This document shows positions 22,355-33,960 of a DNA stretch of 64,000 nt, one piece after another. The notes below the pieces were generated by a model. It saw nothing but the letters and a program-made list of their open reading frames with translations, had not been told where the DNA came from and did not search any database. Position 1 is the stretch's first letter. Every line of letters begins with the position of its first letter. The stretch is from Blasia pusilla. Taxonomy: Eukaryota > Marchantiophyta > Marchantiopsida > Blasiales. The translations under genes were made by a program, and so were the position numbers. The stretch spans positions 31,744,001 through 31,808,000 of the forward strand of contig CM114273.1 in NCBI GenBank assembly GCA_050084515.1, written 5' to 3'.

Positions 22355-24085
22355 CATGATGAAACTAATGAAGAAGGAGATTTTGATAGAGAGGACTGAG
22401 AAATTTGATCACACGGTTCCCCCTAGTTCAGAAACTCCACAGGGAAGAAAAGAGAAGGTGCAAAGCATCCGTGACCCGACCAACTATACTCCAATATGGG
22501 ATAGCTATGAACTCCTTGCTCAATACCTCCCTCAAAAAGAAACTTGGCCCTTCTGTTCTTGCCTTGGCCACCACATTCTCAGATGGAAATCTAAACTCTC
22601 TTGTGCAGACGGTTTGTATATGACATTCAGAAAATTATCCACTTATACACTCAGTTGCATATAACCGTTCCTAAGATAACTAAAGAAAGAAATAGGTGAA
22701 GACCACCACTATATTCCAGTGGCTCAGGAACATCCAATTCAAATTGAAACCCCTAAGAAAACAATAGTGACAGGAACGGAATGACCCTGAGCTTTGAGCT
22801 TATTTTAATCACGGGAATTATAAACTTTCATCACACCTGAATCATTACTTCATGACAATGAGACATTCCAAGAGAATTAGTCCGACCTTGGAATTCCTTA
22901 TTTATATAATACTCTCCAGTTCTTAATAATATTCCACGAGAATATTCCTCTCAAAAATTTATAATGTGGAGATATAAAACCTCAGCTGTATTATGAACTT
23001 CTGAAGTTCGCGAGTCGCTTCACATTTGGGAGGAGAGCTATGTGATATACACCTTTCTTAAGTTGTAGAGATTTTAGACGAATTTAGATACCTCTCGACA
23101 ATAATTCCCTTAGTTAGAAGATATTTCACTTAGGTTTAAAAGTAGGGAATACCTATTAGGAAAGGAGGATAAAATAGAAGCTATTTGAAACTAGGAACAT
23201 TCCATTATAGACCCCCTTAAATCATTAGGAATTAATTATAAATTAGAGAGATCAAGAGTTTACCTAAGAGTTCCTACTTTTGACAATTACATGACAGTTT
23301 TTAAGGGAGATATTAATCAGGTGAACACTGCAGAAGTTAAACGGTTAGTCACTTCGATTCGGAAAGAAGTTAAACATAATTACAGTTAGAAGTATAACCT
23401 TTCGAACCCTTGAAACCATGGTCTGAGAGTCGAGGAAAGGGTCTTTTTTTTCCATAGTCGGATCCTTACCAGGACGGGGAGCTCTTGTGACAGAAGACTC
23501 TCACCTTTAGAGATTGACCATAGAAGGAAGAAACTGACCCATTCCATAGAATTAATGCTCGTTGCTCTTCTTGGAATGAAGAATTATTACTCGTTGAACT
23601 CCAGAATCAGTCTCATTTATTACTGATGGCTTCGAGGATGGAATTAGAGACAGACAACAGTATCTTATGACAAGAGTAAAGAGCAGACGTATTAATTGAG
23701 GAACATTTCTCCCTTCATCTCTGTTTCGAATGAGTTTGGCAGATAGAGAGATCATATGTCTCACCGCAGTCTCTTCTTCTGATCAAGAATACTTATGTAT
23801 TTCCCTGTCTCTGGAATTTAACATTTCCTTCGATTTAATTCTATATGGGGAGAAGTTCAACTCCTTATAACTAAAATCCTGTTGAGATGTATATGTTAAA
23901 CACTCAGTCTAGTGCTGCTGTTAAATTCACCTTATGCTTTGTTGATGCATAGACTACACAGAATCAACTCAAAATCTTTAAATATAATTTCTAATCCAGA
24001 TCCTATTCTGAAAGGGAACGAATTCGGACCAATTGATACTTCTTATTGAACTTTCAATAGACCGCACTTACTACATAACTTCTTT
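22355..24085 (+). repeat. Inferred LTR lying between pol and a primer binding site
   Basis: A short purine run (ggggggg aagca, 22347-22354) follows pol and is a plausible polypurine tract. The next bases begin TG. At the other end the sequence stops just before a primer binding site at 24087. This brackets a roughly 1.7-kb AT-rich non-coding block, a reasonable size for an Athila/Tat-type LTR. Borders are inferred from the flanking signals only; no second full copy lies in the window. Part of it (23041-23605) recurs inverted at 24894-25459. Confidence 0.5.
23041..23605 (+). repeat. 565-bp inverted repeat, left arm
   Basis: The reverse complement of this block is found at 24894-25459 with few differences (a few per cent by eye). 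The outer edge starts tgtgatatacacctt and the inner edge ends cgttgaactccaga. The arm lies within the inferred LTR. Confidence 0.9.
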
Positions 24086-24086
24086 T

Positions 24087-24104
24087 TGGCGCCGCTGCCG
24101 GGGA
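24087..24104 (+). promoter_or_regulatory. Retrotransposon primer binding site (tRNA-Asp type)
   Basis: The 18 bases tggcgccgctgccgggga, preceded by a T run, match the classic plant primer binding site complementary to the 3' end of tRNA-Asp used by many Ty3/gypsy elements. One base differs from the common form. It primes minus-strand DNA synthesis and marks the 3' edge of a 5' LTR. Confidence 0.75.
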
Positions 24105-24893
24105 ATAGATCATCTGGAAGAGAGATTACCTGAGAAAAAAAATAATCATATAAAGTATAATAGTCAAAGAGAGATCCAGAAGGGAGAATCACACTCAGAT
24201 GCAAGAAGCGGATCGCAATCAGCAGAAGGAAGGTTCATAGAAAGGGGATTGCCCAGAGATTTTGCGATTTCACGCATCAGCGGAGCGGAAGTGTGGCGGG
24301 ATCGAGACATCTAGTGAGGTAATCGGTGAAGGATCACGATTCTTCAGCTGCGTGGATCATAGAAGGATCATATGCAGGGCGCTCTCAGAAAGATCCATAA
24401 GGGACAAGTGCCAGAACAAAGAAGGAGCAGAGAACCCAAGAGGATGAGGGGATAAGGACAACCTCGTCTTGTTCGCGGCGCATAAGTACCTGCAAGGAAG
24501 TACCATATGAGCACTCTGAGATATTGGGGTGGAGAATGGGAAGAAATTGAGAATGTCCCAGCCCAGGAACAGAGAGTTGGGGAAGGAATAACTTTATGTT
24601 CCCCTTCGGAAAGAAGTTCCAAGGATAAAACGGCAGAAAGAGATTTACGAGCAAAAAGGAGGGCTGAGAGACGTTCCAAAGACATACAAAGTAGTGTGTC
24701 TCCAGAAGCAGGTCATTCCGATCTTCCTACCTGGGAAATTCTGCCAATTCCAAATCCCGCATTAGCAGGCAATACCCTTCCTGCTTACTTGGACTTAGCC
24801 GATATTTTGGGAGACAAGAATGTAACCAGTCCTTTCCGATCGAGAACATTAGGAGAAACCTCCACCTCGGGAACACTAGATAGGCCGGCTAAA
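24105..24893 (+). pseudogene. Ty3 leader and gag N-terminal fragment after the primer binding site
   Basis: Following the primer binding site, a leader leads into a frame (24507-24947) rich in charged residues (for example ERDLRAKRRAERRSKD), typical of the N-terminal part of plant Gag. There is no zinc knuckle, and the frame runs directly into the right inverted-repeat arm at 24894, so gag is cut off. A frameshift before 24507 cannot be excluded. The assignment rests on position after the primer binding site more than on domain similarity. Confidence 0.5.
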
Positions 24894-25459
24894 TCTGGAG
24901 TTCAACGAGTAATAATTCTTCATTCCAAGAAGAGCAACGAGCATTAATTCTATGGAATGGGTCAGTTTCTTCCTTCTATGGTCAATCTCTAAAGGTGAGA
25001 GTCTTCTATCACAAGAGCTCCCCGTCCTAGTAAGGATCCGACTATGGAAAAAAAAAGACCCTTTCCTCGACTCTCAGACCATGGTTTCAAGGGTTTGAAA
25101 GGTTATACTTCTAACTGTAATTCTGTTTAACTTCTTCTCGAATCGAAGTGACTAACCGTTTAACTTCTGCAGTGTTCACCTGATTAATATCTCCCTTAAA
25201 AACTGTCATGTAACTGTCAAAAGTAGGAACTCTTAGGTAAACTCGTGATCTCTCTAATTTATAATTAATTCCTAATGATTTAAGGGGGTCTATAATGGAA
25301 TGTTCCTAGTTTCAAATAGCTTCTATTTTATCCTCCTTTCCTAATAGGTATTCCCTACTTTTAAACCTACGTGAAATATCTTTTAACTAAGGGAATTATT
25401 GTCGAGAGGTATCTAAATTCGTCTAAAATCTCTACAACTTAACAAAGGTGTATATCACA
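24894..25459 (-). repeat. 565-bp inverted repeat, right arm
   Basis: Reverse complement of 23041-23605. It is fused on its left to a gag fragment and on its right to an integrase fragment of a different element, so both junctions are rearrangement breakpoints. Confidence 0.9.
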
Positions 25460-26314
25460 CTTGTTCAGGAGGTTTAAGACCAAGCTGAGTTTCAGTATGG
25501 CTTTCCACCCACAAACGGATGGACAGACTGAAAAGGTAAACTCAATCGTGAATCGGTACTTAAGGAATTATGTGAGTGCTGATCAACGAGATTGGGTCAA
25601 GTGGCTGAGCATGGCGGAGTACTGCTACAACTCGACCAAGCATTCTGCAACTGGAGAATCTCCGTTTCTCCTGGAAAATGGACGAGAGCCAGAAGGGCCT
25701 CTTGACCTAGCCCTTTCGAAGGGTACTACATTGGCACGAACACGACAAGCGACGGTAGAAGGTTTGTTGGTAGAGATGCGAGAACGGGAAGAGCGAGCAA
25801 GGTGAAGTCTTGCAAAGGCTCAAATGAGGTACATTAAGCATGCTAACAAGAGTCGGCGGCAAGTACGATTTCAAGTTGGAGAGCAACTGTGGTTGAGTGT
25901 GAAGAACCTCACTCTTCCGAAAGAGTTTTCTGAAAATGGTCGCCTGCCAAGTATCTTTGGATCAGATGTGATTGTGGCAAACCCGTTTGAGGATGTGTAT
26001 ACTTTGGGGCTGCCGATCGAGTTCAAGATTCACCCGACCTTTCATGTGTCATTGTTGAAGAAATATCTTGAAGATAATGGACGTTTTGAGCGGAGACAGG
26101 TGGTGAGGCCGCATCCGGTGATCATAAATGAAGATCCGGAGTTTGAGGTGGAGACCATCTTACGTTTGAGGCGTCGGGCCAACAAGTATGAATACTTGGT
26201 TAAATGGACGGGCTACCATGTGAAGGAGGCGACTTGGATTGCGGAGGCGGATTTGGAACACGCGCAAGAGTTGTTGCGAGACTTCAAGCGAACGCAAGCG
26301 AAGCACATACGTTA
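25460..26314 (+). pseudogene. Chromovirus integrase C-terminal half with chromodomain
   Basis: The fragment begins inside integrase (FHPQTDGQTEKVN, which contains the third catalytic residue Glu). It continues through WLSMAEYCYNSTKHSAT, the C-terminal domain (IHPTFHVSLLKKYL) and ends in a chromodomain at about 26141-26290 (EFEVETIL, YEYLVKWTGY, ATWIAEADL, ELLRDF). The chromodomain would tether integration to modified histone H3. One TGA (25803-25805) interrupts the frame. Everything upstream of the integrase end is missing; the left edge abuts the inverted repeat arm. Confidence 0.9.
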
Positions 26315-28320
26315 GTACAAGGAGAAGCTAGAGACATGACTTGTACCCATTGGAATCTTGGGCCGAAGGCCGTTGTAACTAGAATATGCTAGTGCTGCAA
26401 TAAAGGAGTGTATGGATTTGGAGATTCGATGCCAGAGTTGATTGCAATTTGTATGTGGTAGTGCATGGATATGAGTCGTTCATCATAGGCTTAGGATGTA
26501 AGTCAAGAGGACAGACAAGGAGTATTTGAGGTGAGAGCTTGTATGTGGATAAGCACCTAGAACATGACCTTGTGTTGGATTGCACTCGGGCTCGCCCTAG
26601 CGTCGGTGGGGCAGATGAAGTCTGTCTTGGGGCTTGGGGTGATCTTACTTGTGGCTACATAAGTAAACTAAGTGACACTCCTAAGTCGAATACGAGAGCG
26701 ACCCAATAGTAGTACAAATTGTAGATGAGGTAAACACGTGTGATGTTTACAGGAATGAGCCAGAAAATTCTAAGGTTGCACACTTAGTTAGCTTATTTGA
26801 TAGGTTAGTTCTTCGGAACGAGTCCAGGCTTATCAAAGAAGAGAGGCTAATAATTCTAAGTGGTGCAAAGCGACAAGTGTAGACTAAGAAGAATTGCGGG
26901 TTAGCCACCAGACCGCAATTCAATGTCAAGGGGTAGGCTGCCCAGGAGACTTGACATAAAAAAGGTTTGCGTTGATGAGGGCATCAACCTCTAAAGAGGG
27001 GTGAGTGTCGCGACCCTCATGACCAAACGAGTGCCAAGCGGAACATCGAAACATTAGCAGGCTCACACTAAGATGGTTTGCGGGTTGGAGTAGTCTCGAA
27101 GAAGAGACAAGAGACGAGACGCGAGCAAGGGTTTGCGTTTTAGATGTTGTGGTCGCGACCGAGAAACCTGGACCAATCGTGGAATAAGACTTGAAAGGAG
27201 TCGAGTCTAGAAAGTGGGTTGCCAAAAGGAAGAATCCGGATTTGGAACGCCACTAGCGTTTGAGAGTTTCCGACTGTATTTATAATCATAAATTTTAGCG
27301 CCAAGATGCATTTGGATTAAAAAAGGGTGCATTAGAAGGCTTATGGAAAGCCGGTTCAAATGCACCTAAAGATCTTTGCAAATGCATAAGCAACGGCTGA
27401 GAAACAACCCGGAAACAACTGTAAGTGGAGTTGGGTTGAGGGCCACAATGAAGGGCCCAACCCTCCTTTTCCAAAGGGGGGGGAGGGGGCGGTTATTGGA
27501 GAACCCGAGAAGTACTAGTAAGGAGGAAGGTCTCCGAGAGTGCTTGGAACTCGAACTCCACTTTGGGCGCCATGGGGCGGCTCAAGGGCATGGAACGGAT
27601 CGAGAGTTTGGGGTTGGGTTGGAAAACCTGAACCAAGTCTACAGAGGCGATTTTAGACATCCCTCTTGGATTTCACCCCGCGACTCAATTACTTGGGTCT
27701 CGGTTTGGAACTTGCACGAGGTCCGTTGAACAGTTGGGATTGTTAGGCGCGCAAGTGCCGTTTTAGGTTCCTGGACTAATCAGGAAGTCTGTTCCAAGTC
27801 TTGAAGGACTTGCCATGTTTTGGAAACTAGGAATTAAGGAAGGTTGAGCTTGATGAGACTCGAGTTGAGAACTCGGTGGGTTGGAACGTTGGTTGGCCCG
27901 GACCCTACTAACGAGAGTGCGTGTTTGGGTGCAGATCGGCGATGAGATCGTGTCCTACTGAACGTACGCTTCCGCAACACTAAAGATTGGCGTTCAAGGA
28001 GAGTAGGGGCGCGATATTTTACCTGGGACCTTTATGGTATACCTAGGGGGCAAAGCTCTCGGATTCCCCAACATTTTTCGATCCCCGTCTACAATCAGCT
28101 AGAGGAGCTACTTATATCCCAAGACATTCCTTTTGTACAGGAACCTAGGAGAGTTAGGAGTAAATTTGTAGATGACGAGGCTAAAGAAATCATAGACTAG
28201 ATCAAATGTATATTTCCGAGCTTTCCTCGGATGTAATAAAGGACAATTTTTTTTGAACCATGATGGTTTTTGTAGACTCCTACTGAATTGTTTTTCGTTC
28301 TTGTCGATTGTGTTGGTCTA
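26315..28320. other. Probable 3' untranslated and LTR region of the chromovirus, no genes
   Basis: No domain-bearing frame. The sequence after the chromodomain gene, including a gtcgcgaccctcatgacc stretch near 27008, has the look of a chromovirus 3' region. I found no matching 5' LTR in the window and cannot set borders. A short frame near 28095-28199 resembles a Gag-like or polyprotein scrap but is too small to name. Confidence 0.35.
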
Positions 28321-28341
28321 TCTAGTGGAGGTTGTTTATTT

Positions 28342-28370
28342 TGCAACCCGTCGGATTGCGACGGGTTGCA
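28342..28370. repeat. Perfect 12-bp stem-loop, with degenerate relatives to 28735
   Basis: The arms tgcaacccgtcg and cgacgggttgca are perfect reverse complements around a 5-base loop (gattg). Degenerate versions with the same cgtcggattctgacgggtt plan occur near 28410, 28562-28616, 28678-28700 and 28712-28735. Confidence 0.75.
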
Positions 28371-28739
28371 ACTTGTCACAATATTTTAAACCCCTTGCAG
28401 GAAACTTGACGGATCCTGATAGGTTGGATGCTTGAGTGATCCCACTCTTTGCTTGTTAGTCCAACTTTCTAGGCATTTTGGCAGGCTTCTTCACTTTTGC
28501 CTCGTTCCTCCCTCCATTCTTCTCTAAAACGGTATTTCAGACACATGTTGGATTCCTACTACCTGACGGATTCTCACGTTAGATTCCCAACATGTCGGAT
28601 TCTCATGGGTTGCAGGGTGGAATGGAATCACTTCTCAAGATCCTTCTTTTGTTGTGGTGTGCTTGCTTGCAAGAGGTGTAACCCATCAGATTCTGACGAG
28701 TTGGAATGGGTGCAACCTGTCGGATTCTGACATTTAGGG

Positions 28740-30760
28740 TCTGAATGAAGGGACATGGGTGGATTAGTTCCTCTTTACTCCTGAAAGCTATCAACCTTTT
28801 GCTTCAATTGTCCTCTCAGTCTGATCACATTTTCTTCTTAATGCATACATTTCTCAGTGGCTGAGAGAATGGTGGAAACAAGTTGTCAAATGCACAACAG
28901 TCCATGGTATACTTTATGCACCCATTCATCAGCCAACATCATCCAATGTTGTCATGAAAGTCTTCAGCTACCATCAGTGATGAGTGATTTGTTATGTTGT
29001 GGAAAACCCCCTCATGGATGAGTATTGATCGGATGGGATATTTAATGCAAGAAAAGTCAACAATCCATAATGTCAACCACATCTTCAGGGAAGTTAAACC
29101 TTAAAGGGCATAGGAGTCTATTGAGACCATAGTTAGAGTCTTTATTTGAACCTTTCATTGAGATGAAATTGTGACTTCTGGTCAAATTATCTGCCAATGG
29201 TCCTCCAACAATAATACCCCTCTGCCCGACTTATTGTAGAGCTGGCTTAGACAGGCAATGTGAAGAAAATTGGGCTCATATGGAGACTGATGGAAGGATG
29301 TTTGTAGTGGTCTTATGATGTTTGGTGAAGTAACCTTGTTTTTCCAAGCCTGGAAAAAGAAGGTTACTTTAGGCCCTAATATGGTCCACTTGCTACTCTA
29401 TTCAAAAGATTTCATGAATTTGAAAGCAAACAAAAATTTCTCAAAAATGTCAAAAAGTTTTGAAGAGAGGAGGCGGATTCTGCCCTTTTTTTTTGAAGAG
29501 AGACTCTCCTCTCTTCCTCTCTTCCTCTCTCCTGTCAGAATACCTGCCCCCCACCATGCCCACCTAGGTATTGCTTCCAAACGGTAATATCATGCACTTT
29601 GTTGAGAATACTTCAATGATTTTCCGTCCTGCACGTTGTCTCTGCTGCCTCACATTCTTCTGTGTGTGAACTCGAGTACTGTCACTTTCGCATTGCACGT
29701 GAACACGCTATTCCTTGGCTGATGTTTCTTATGCTCCAAGATTGCGGTACGTCATTGTATCATTCGACAGCTGCAAGTTTACTTGGTAGTGTTTTTTTTT
29801 TTCAGTTTGTGTGATCGCTATTGTGAATACGGTGTCTACAGCAAGAGTGGCATCCACGGAAAATGGCCTGCAATGCAATATATGTTGTAACTGACAACCA
29901 TTATACCCCTGCTTGTAGCTTGATTTTGACTTTGCGGCCAGAGAAACTTCTTATTCAGGTACGCAAAACAGTCGAATGTTTTTGTATCGTTACATGGTGG
30001 ATGTGTAATGTAATGTGTGTGTGCTACTCGACTAGTTGTTAAGCTGATGTATTATTTGCATAATTGATGTAGTACCTGATAGGTTTGAGACTACACGGTG
30101 CCCTTCTAAAAATCCGGTTGCATATCTCATGTTGTTAAGATGTCTAGGCTCTGATTGAGGTTGGTTTATGACATGTTGTGAGCAACAATTCGCGTTTTTT
30201 TTTGTACTTTCCTGTTTAGTGTAAGGGGACCGCCTATGGCACACAGTTATGCATTTCGGTCGATTGATAGGAAAGAGTGACCACCGTCTGGTAATAGCAG
30301 TTGAATTGTATTTCTTTTCACCTGATCGATGCATGCTCAGCCACGGACATAAGGTTTTGTCCCTTTCCGACGTACGACCCTCGTGGTTCCTTTTTTTGTG
30401 TTACAGGTTAATTCTCTTTGCAGCCTTGCATGGACATGTTTTAAATCTACATCTATCTACTTTACTCAGATAGTTGCCCGGTTATGGTGCAAGGGATTGA
30501 GACTTGTGGTCATATGTGTCTCTTAAGCCTAATGTATGCACTGTCTGCCCAGACTCTGCATCCACTAATTCTACAGATCAATGATGAAGCACTTGCCTCC
30601 TTAGTTCTGGTCCAGCGATGCACAGGATGCGTGAGATGAATTATGTACATGTAAGTCGAGGTGTAGTTCAGCCAATATGTGTACTTAAGTATCACTAAAC
30701 GAGCCACCACAATGGTTCTATATTGATACGTCCTCACCTCCTTGTTCTGGTATCACCATT
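28740..30760. other. Non-coding stretch, nothing recognised
   Basis: Frames of 60-100 codons occur on both strands (for example 29315-29587, 30032-30334) without domains or mutual support. A purine/pyrimidine-biased patch lies at 29460-29540. No RNA gene or LTR was recognised. Confidence 0.5.
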
Positions 30761-30886
30761 GTCGTATGCATACACATCGCTATACAATATACATTGCTCT
30801 CACTGAACACACACACAAACACGCACGATCCCATGCTAACTCATGGCATCCAAACAACGAGACAAGAAGTACCAAAATATCTCCAA
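30761..30886 (-). repeat. Repeat X, copy B, at the 3' end of element 2
   Basis: Reading on the minus strand, a polypurine stretch (aggggga, plus-strand 30889-30895) is followed at once by ttggagatattttggtac, and the block ends gcatacgac. It matches copies at 2909, 62165 and 62802. Position after a polypurine tract suggests that this is the start of the element's 3' LTR. The bases beyond 30761 match none of the other copies. Confidence 0.75.
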
Positions 30887-31089
30887 TCGTCCCCCTAGCT
30901 GATGGTTAGGTCCCTCTAGCTCCAGGTAGCCATCTATCCCTACCTACCATCACATACATCTCTTGGATGCTAAGAGCAAGAAGGTCGGGTGCTCATGTGG
31001 CCCCATCGTTAGTCGCCTTCTTGTTTTCCATGTGATGGACACAAGTCAGAATGTAGAACTACCTACTCTATATATCAGGGACACACCCA

Positions 31090-31230
31090 TCATCCGTGAG
31101 GAATCCTAGTGAGAGGTGGCTTCAAACTTGCCATATGCCATCCTCTCAAACATCCATCACATACTAGCATGGTGGCTGCACCACGGGCGGAACCACACAA
31201 CATATACCGCAAGCCTGTAGGAACTATTGC
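31090..31230 (-). pseudogene. Element 2 PHD finger at integrase C-terminus
   Basis: Minus-strand frame with CMLC-like MLCG, LVCDGC, GWHMAS and PPLTRIP in order. This is the C4HC3 zinc-binding pattern of a PHD finger, a reader of histone H3 tails. The Cys after the His (HxxC) is Ser here, so zinc binding is probably lost. The last CxxC pair lies beyond a stop. The frame reads straight on from the integrase C-terminal domain, as in element 3. Confidence 0.8.
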
Positions 31231-32594
31231 TAAGCTTGAATCAAATGTACCATCAATGTTCAAAGATGACATGGCGCACAGTTACACACATGGTCCTTCC
31301 AAACCATACCATTGCGTCCCTCCAATAAGAGAACATCCCATGGCAAAACCTCACGCACTCTCAAGATGGTACGCCATGCAGTCACATCCAAGGTCGTGGG
31401 TGCCGTCTTCTGCAAGTAGACATAGTCTCCCTGATGAAACCTTCGGATAGTAGGTCGATAACCACCTCCCCGAATAGTCGCATACCTCAACGTATCCCGA
31501 TGTTACGCAATCGCAAAGTTCTCAAACGCCATGGGCATCACTCTTTGAAACAACTCAGCCCTTTGAGAACATGCTTGCATCCATACATCAGGGTCATCAA
31601 AGTTCAACATCTCTCAAAAATCTTGACGAATGGCCATAGGTAAATTTGGCTCTCAGTCATAAAGCAACAAGTATGGTGAGAAAGACACTAAGAATGCCTG
31701 CCTGCTGAATCTGTATCCCATCGCCAACCACGGCAACTGAAGGTCTGAATCTCCTAGGTGACCTCTCTACAAGCCATATATTATAAAAAAATATATTGCG
31801 TAGTCCTATCTTCACCGTCTCCCCAACGCACTCCGCTAGTCCATCCGTCTCAAGATGATCTCCCAAAGTAGTGCGGTGATCCATCAGTGCCTGATCATAC
31901 AAGGCCTCAAACTCCCCGCGGAACTCTGTACCCTGGCCTGTCAACACCTCAGCTGATGCAGCGTAATGACTCAACACTCAATCTAGGAAGGCATAATCTA
32001 CTCCCTCACCTACTTTTTCAGGAAATGCAACCAACTCTATCCACTTCGAGAAGTGCTCGACCATCCCCAAGACATAATGACTATGGCGCTCCCTCAAAGG
32101 CAAAGGTCATGCAAAATCCAAACTCCATCTATTACCTAAACTCATGATCAGAAGTTGATGCAATTATGGTGTTAGAGCATTGAACGATGCTTGGACTCGA
32201 TCACATACCATGCATCTGGCAACAAACTATTGAACGTCAATCTGCATGCCTCGCCACCAATACTGAATCTGGAGCAAGCTGTACGTCCGCTTCACTCCAA
32301 AATGACCCAAATCCTCATGGGAATCACGCACCAAACATGCTCTCTACAAAGGATGAGGCACTACACGCACTCTACCATCCTCCCACACTCGCAACACATG
32401 TGTGTCCTCCCACTGGAACCGTTTGGCTCAGTGTAGGATCCGATCCCGCTCTCTAGCACCCACTTTGCTCGCGACATTGCCTGTTGCAAGTACTCCAAGA
32501 CCATTCCATCGTCGTGAATGACTCGCCACATGTCTCCTCATTGGCCTCTAGATCTAAGGACTCTCCATCAGACCTCGCCATCAAAGTCTCAGCA
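31231..32594 (-). pseudogene. Element 2 integrase, broken
   Basis: Minus-strand integrase in several frames. The zinc-binding H2C2 region lies at about 32160-32440, the catalytic core with LTGQGTEFRGEFEAL (second Asp replaced by Gly) at about 31880-31950, and the C-terminal domain with QGDYVYLQKTAPTTLDVT and MVWKDHV at about 31270-31430. Compared with element 3, the last catalytic Glu region reads LAECVGE, and a shift near 31800 breaks the frame. It could not act as an integrase. Confidence 0.85.
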
Positions 32595-33102
32595 ATCTGG
32601 ATCTCAACAAGCCCAAATAGGCTGACGCATGCCATCATGGCACCAACTCCTCATCACCCTCAACATGCCAACGAGCTCCAGTCGTATCTCGATGACTCGG
32701 GCATGGGTGAAGGCTCAAACCATCTGGATCTCAACAAGCCCAAATAGGCTCACGCATGCCATCTTGGCACCCACTCCTCATCACTCTCAGCATGCCAACG
32801 AGCTCCAACCATATCTCAATGACTCGGGCATGGGTTACGGCTCAAACCATCTAAATCTCAACAAGCCCAAATAGGCTCACGCATGCCATCCTGGCACCAA
32901 CTCCTCATCACTCTCAGCATGCCAATGAGCTCCAACCGTATCTCAATGACTCGGACATGGGTGACTGCTCAAACCATCTGAATCTCAACAAGCCCAAATA
33001 GGCTCACGCATGCCATCCTGGCACCAACTCCTCATCACTCTCAGCATGCCAACGAGAACATGTCGTATCTCGATGACTCAGGCATGGGTTACGGCTCAAA
33101 CC
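32595..33102 (-). repeat. Tandem array of four 127-bp units inside element 2 pol
   Basis: The phrase atctggatctcaacaagccc (or a close variant) starts at 32595, 32722, 32849 and 32976, and a partial fifth unit begins at 33103, giving an exact 127-bp period. The unit corresponds to the single-copy RNase H to integrase linker of element 3 (about 60330-60475). Because 127 is not a multiple of three, each unit shifts the frame. Units differ from each other by only a few per cent. Confidence 0.92.
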
Positions 33103-33528
33103 ATCTGCATCTTGGTTAAGCGTCCCAGGTCTATGTACCACCAGGAAGTCATACTCCTACAACAAAAGAGCCCACCTCCCAAGCTTCCCTGTAAGCTTTT
33201 CAGACTCCATCAACCACTTAAGTGGCTGATGATCCATAATGATGGTAAAGGGATTTCCAAATAGATAACATCTAAAATATGCGACAGCCCACACGGCAGC
33301 CAAGCACTCACCCTCATACGAGCTATACTTTGCCTCTACAGCGTTGTTCGAGTGAATAGTGTAAGCCACCACAAACTCTCTACCATCATCGTCATGCTGG
33401 GTGAGCACGGCTCCAACCCCCAACATGCTCCAATCGGTATGCAAGTGGAAAGGACGCCCCATGATCGGTCTCCTCAATATGGGTACGGACGTCAATCTAT
33501 CCTTGAACATCCAAAATGCTCTCTACTC
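33103..33528 (-). pseudogene. Element 2 RNase H with reverse-transcriptase end
   Basis: Minus-strand frame (33157-33510) with the RT-to-RNase H join (LTSVPILRRP), then FHLHTDWSMLGVGAVLTQ, EAKYSSYEGECLAAVWAV, DHQPLKWLME and GKLGRWALLL. These match element 3 at about 59935-60275 and retain three RNase H acidic positions. At about 33528 it is joined directly to gag, so the rest of RT, the methyltransferase and the protease are missing. Confidence 0.88.
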
Positions 33529-33960
33529 ATGATAATCGTTCATGGGCACCCCCTCTAAATTCTGGAATATACCATTCCATGTTTTAAACGGGTTGAACTC
33601 TCTAGAGTTCCTAGCCTTTTGTGAGTCACGCCAACTCCTAAACTCCACAATGAAGTCGTGTAGCTCTATAGTGCCTACAACACTTGAAACCTACGCGGTC
33701 CTCTACCTCGGTCGTCGATCTCGTACGCCCAACTGGTAGGACCACTCAATGTACGGTGGATCACTAAGACGCTCCTCTACGCACTCCCCCTTGTCTGAAG
33801 ATGACATACAAGGAGATCGAGGTGGTCTCTCACGTGGAGGCCCTCGAAACCTCGCACCACTCCGGGTAAACCCTCCAGAGCTACTCTTAGGTCCACTACC
33901 TCGCCTCTCAAAATCCCGAAAGGACACCATGATGACCCTCATGCCCCTCTCTCACAATCA
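33529..33960 (-). pseudogene. Element 2 gag N-terminal fragment
   Basis: Minus-strand Gag start (ATG candidates at 33940-33942 and 33928-33930) with GGFTRSGARF, then ELHDF and the DYHE region. It ends at the deletion junction near 33528. It keeps the start codon that element 3 has lost (ATG to ATA near 54978). A frameshift near 33700 divides it. No zinc knuckle is left. Confidence 0.8.

Noticed and set aside
32595-33102. CRISPR-like array
   Set aside because: The 127-bp units are contiguous with no unique spacers and derive from pol coding sequence.
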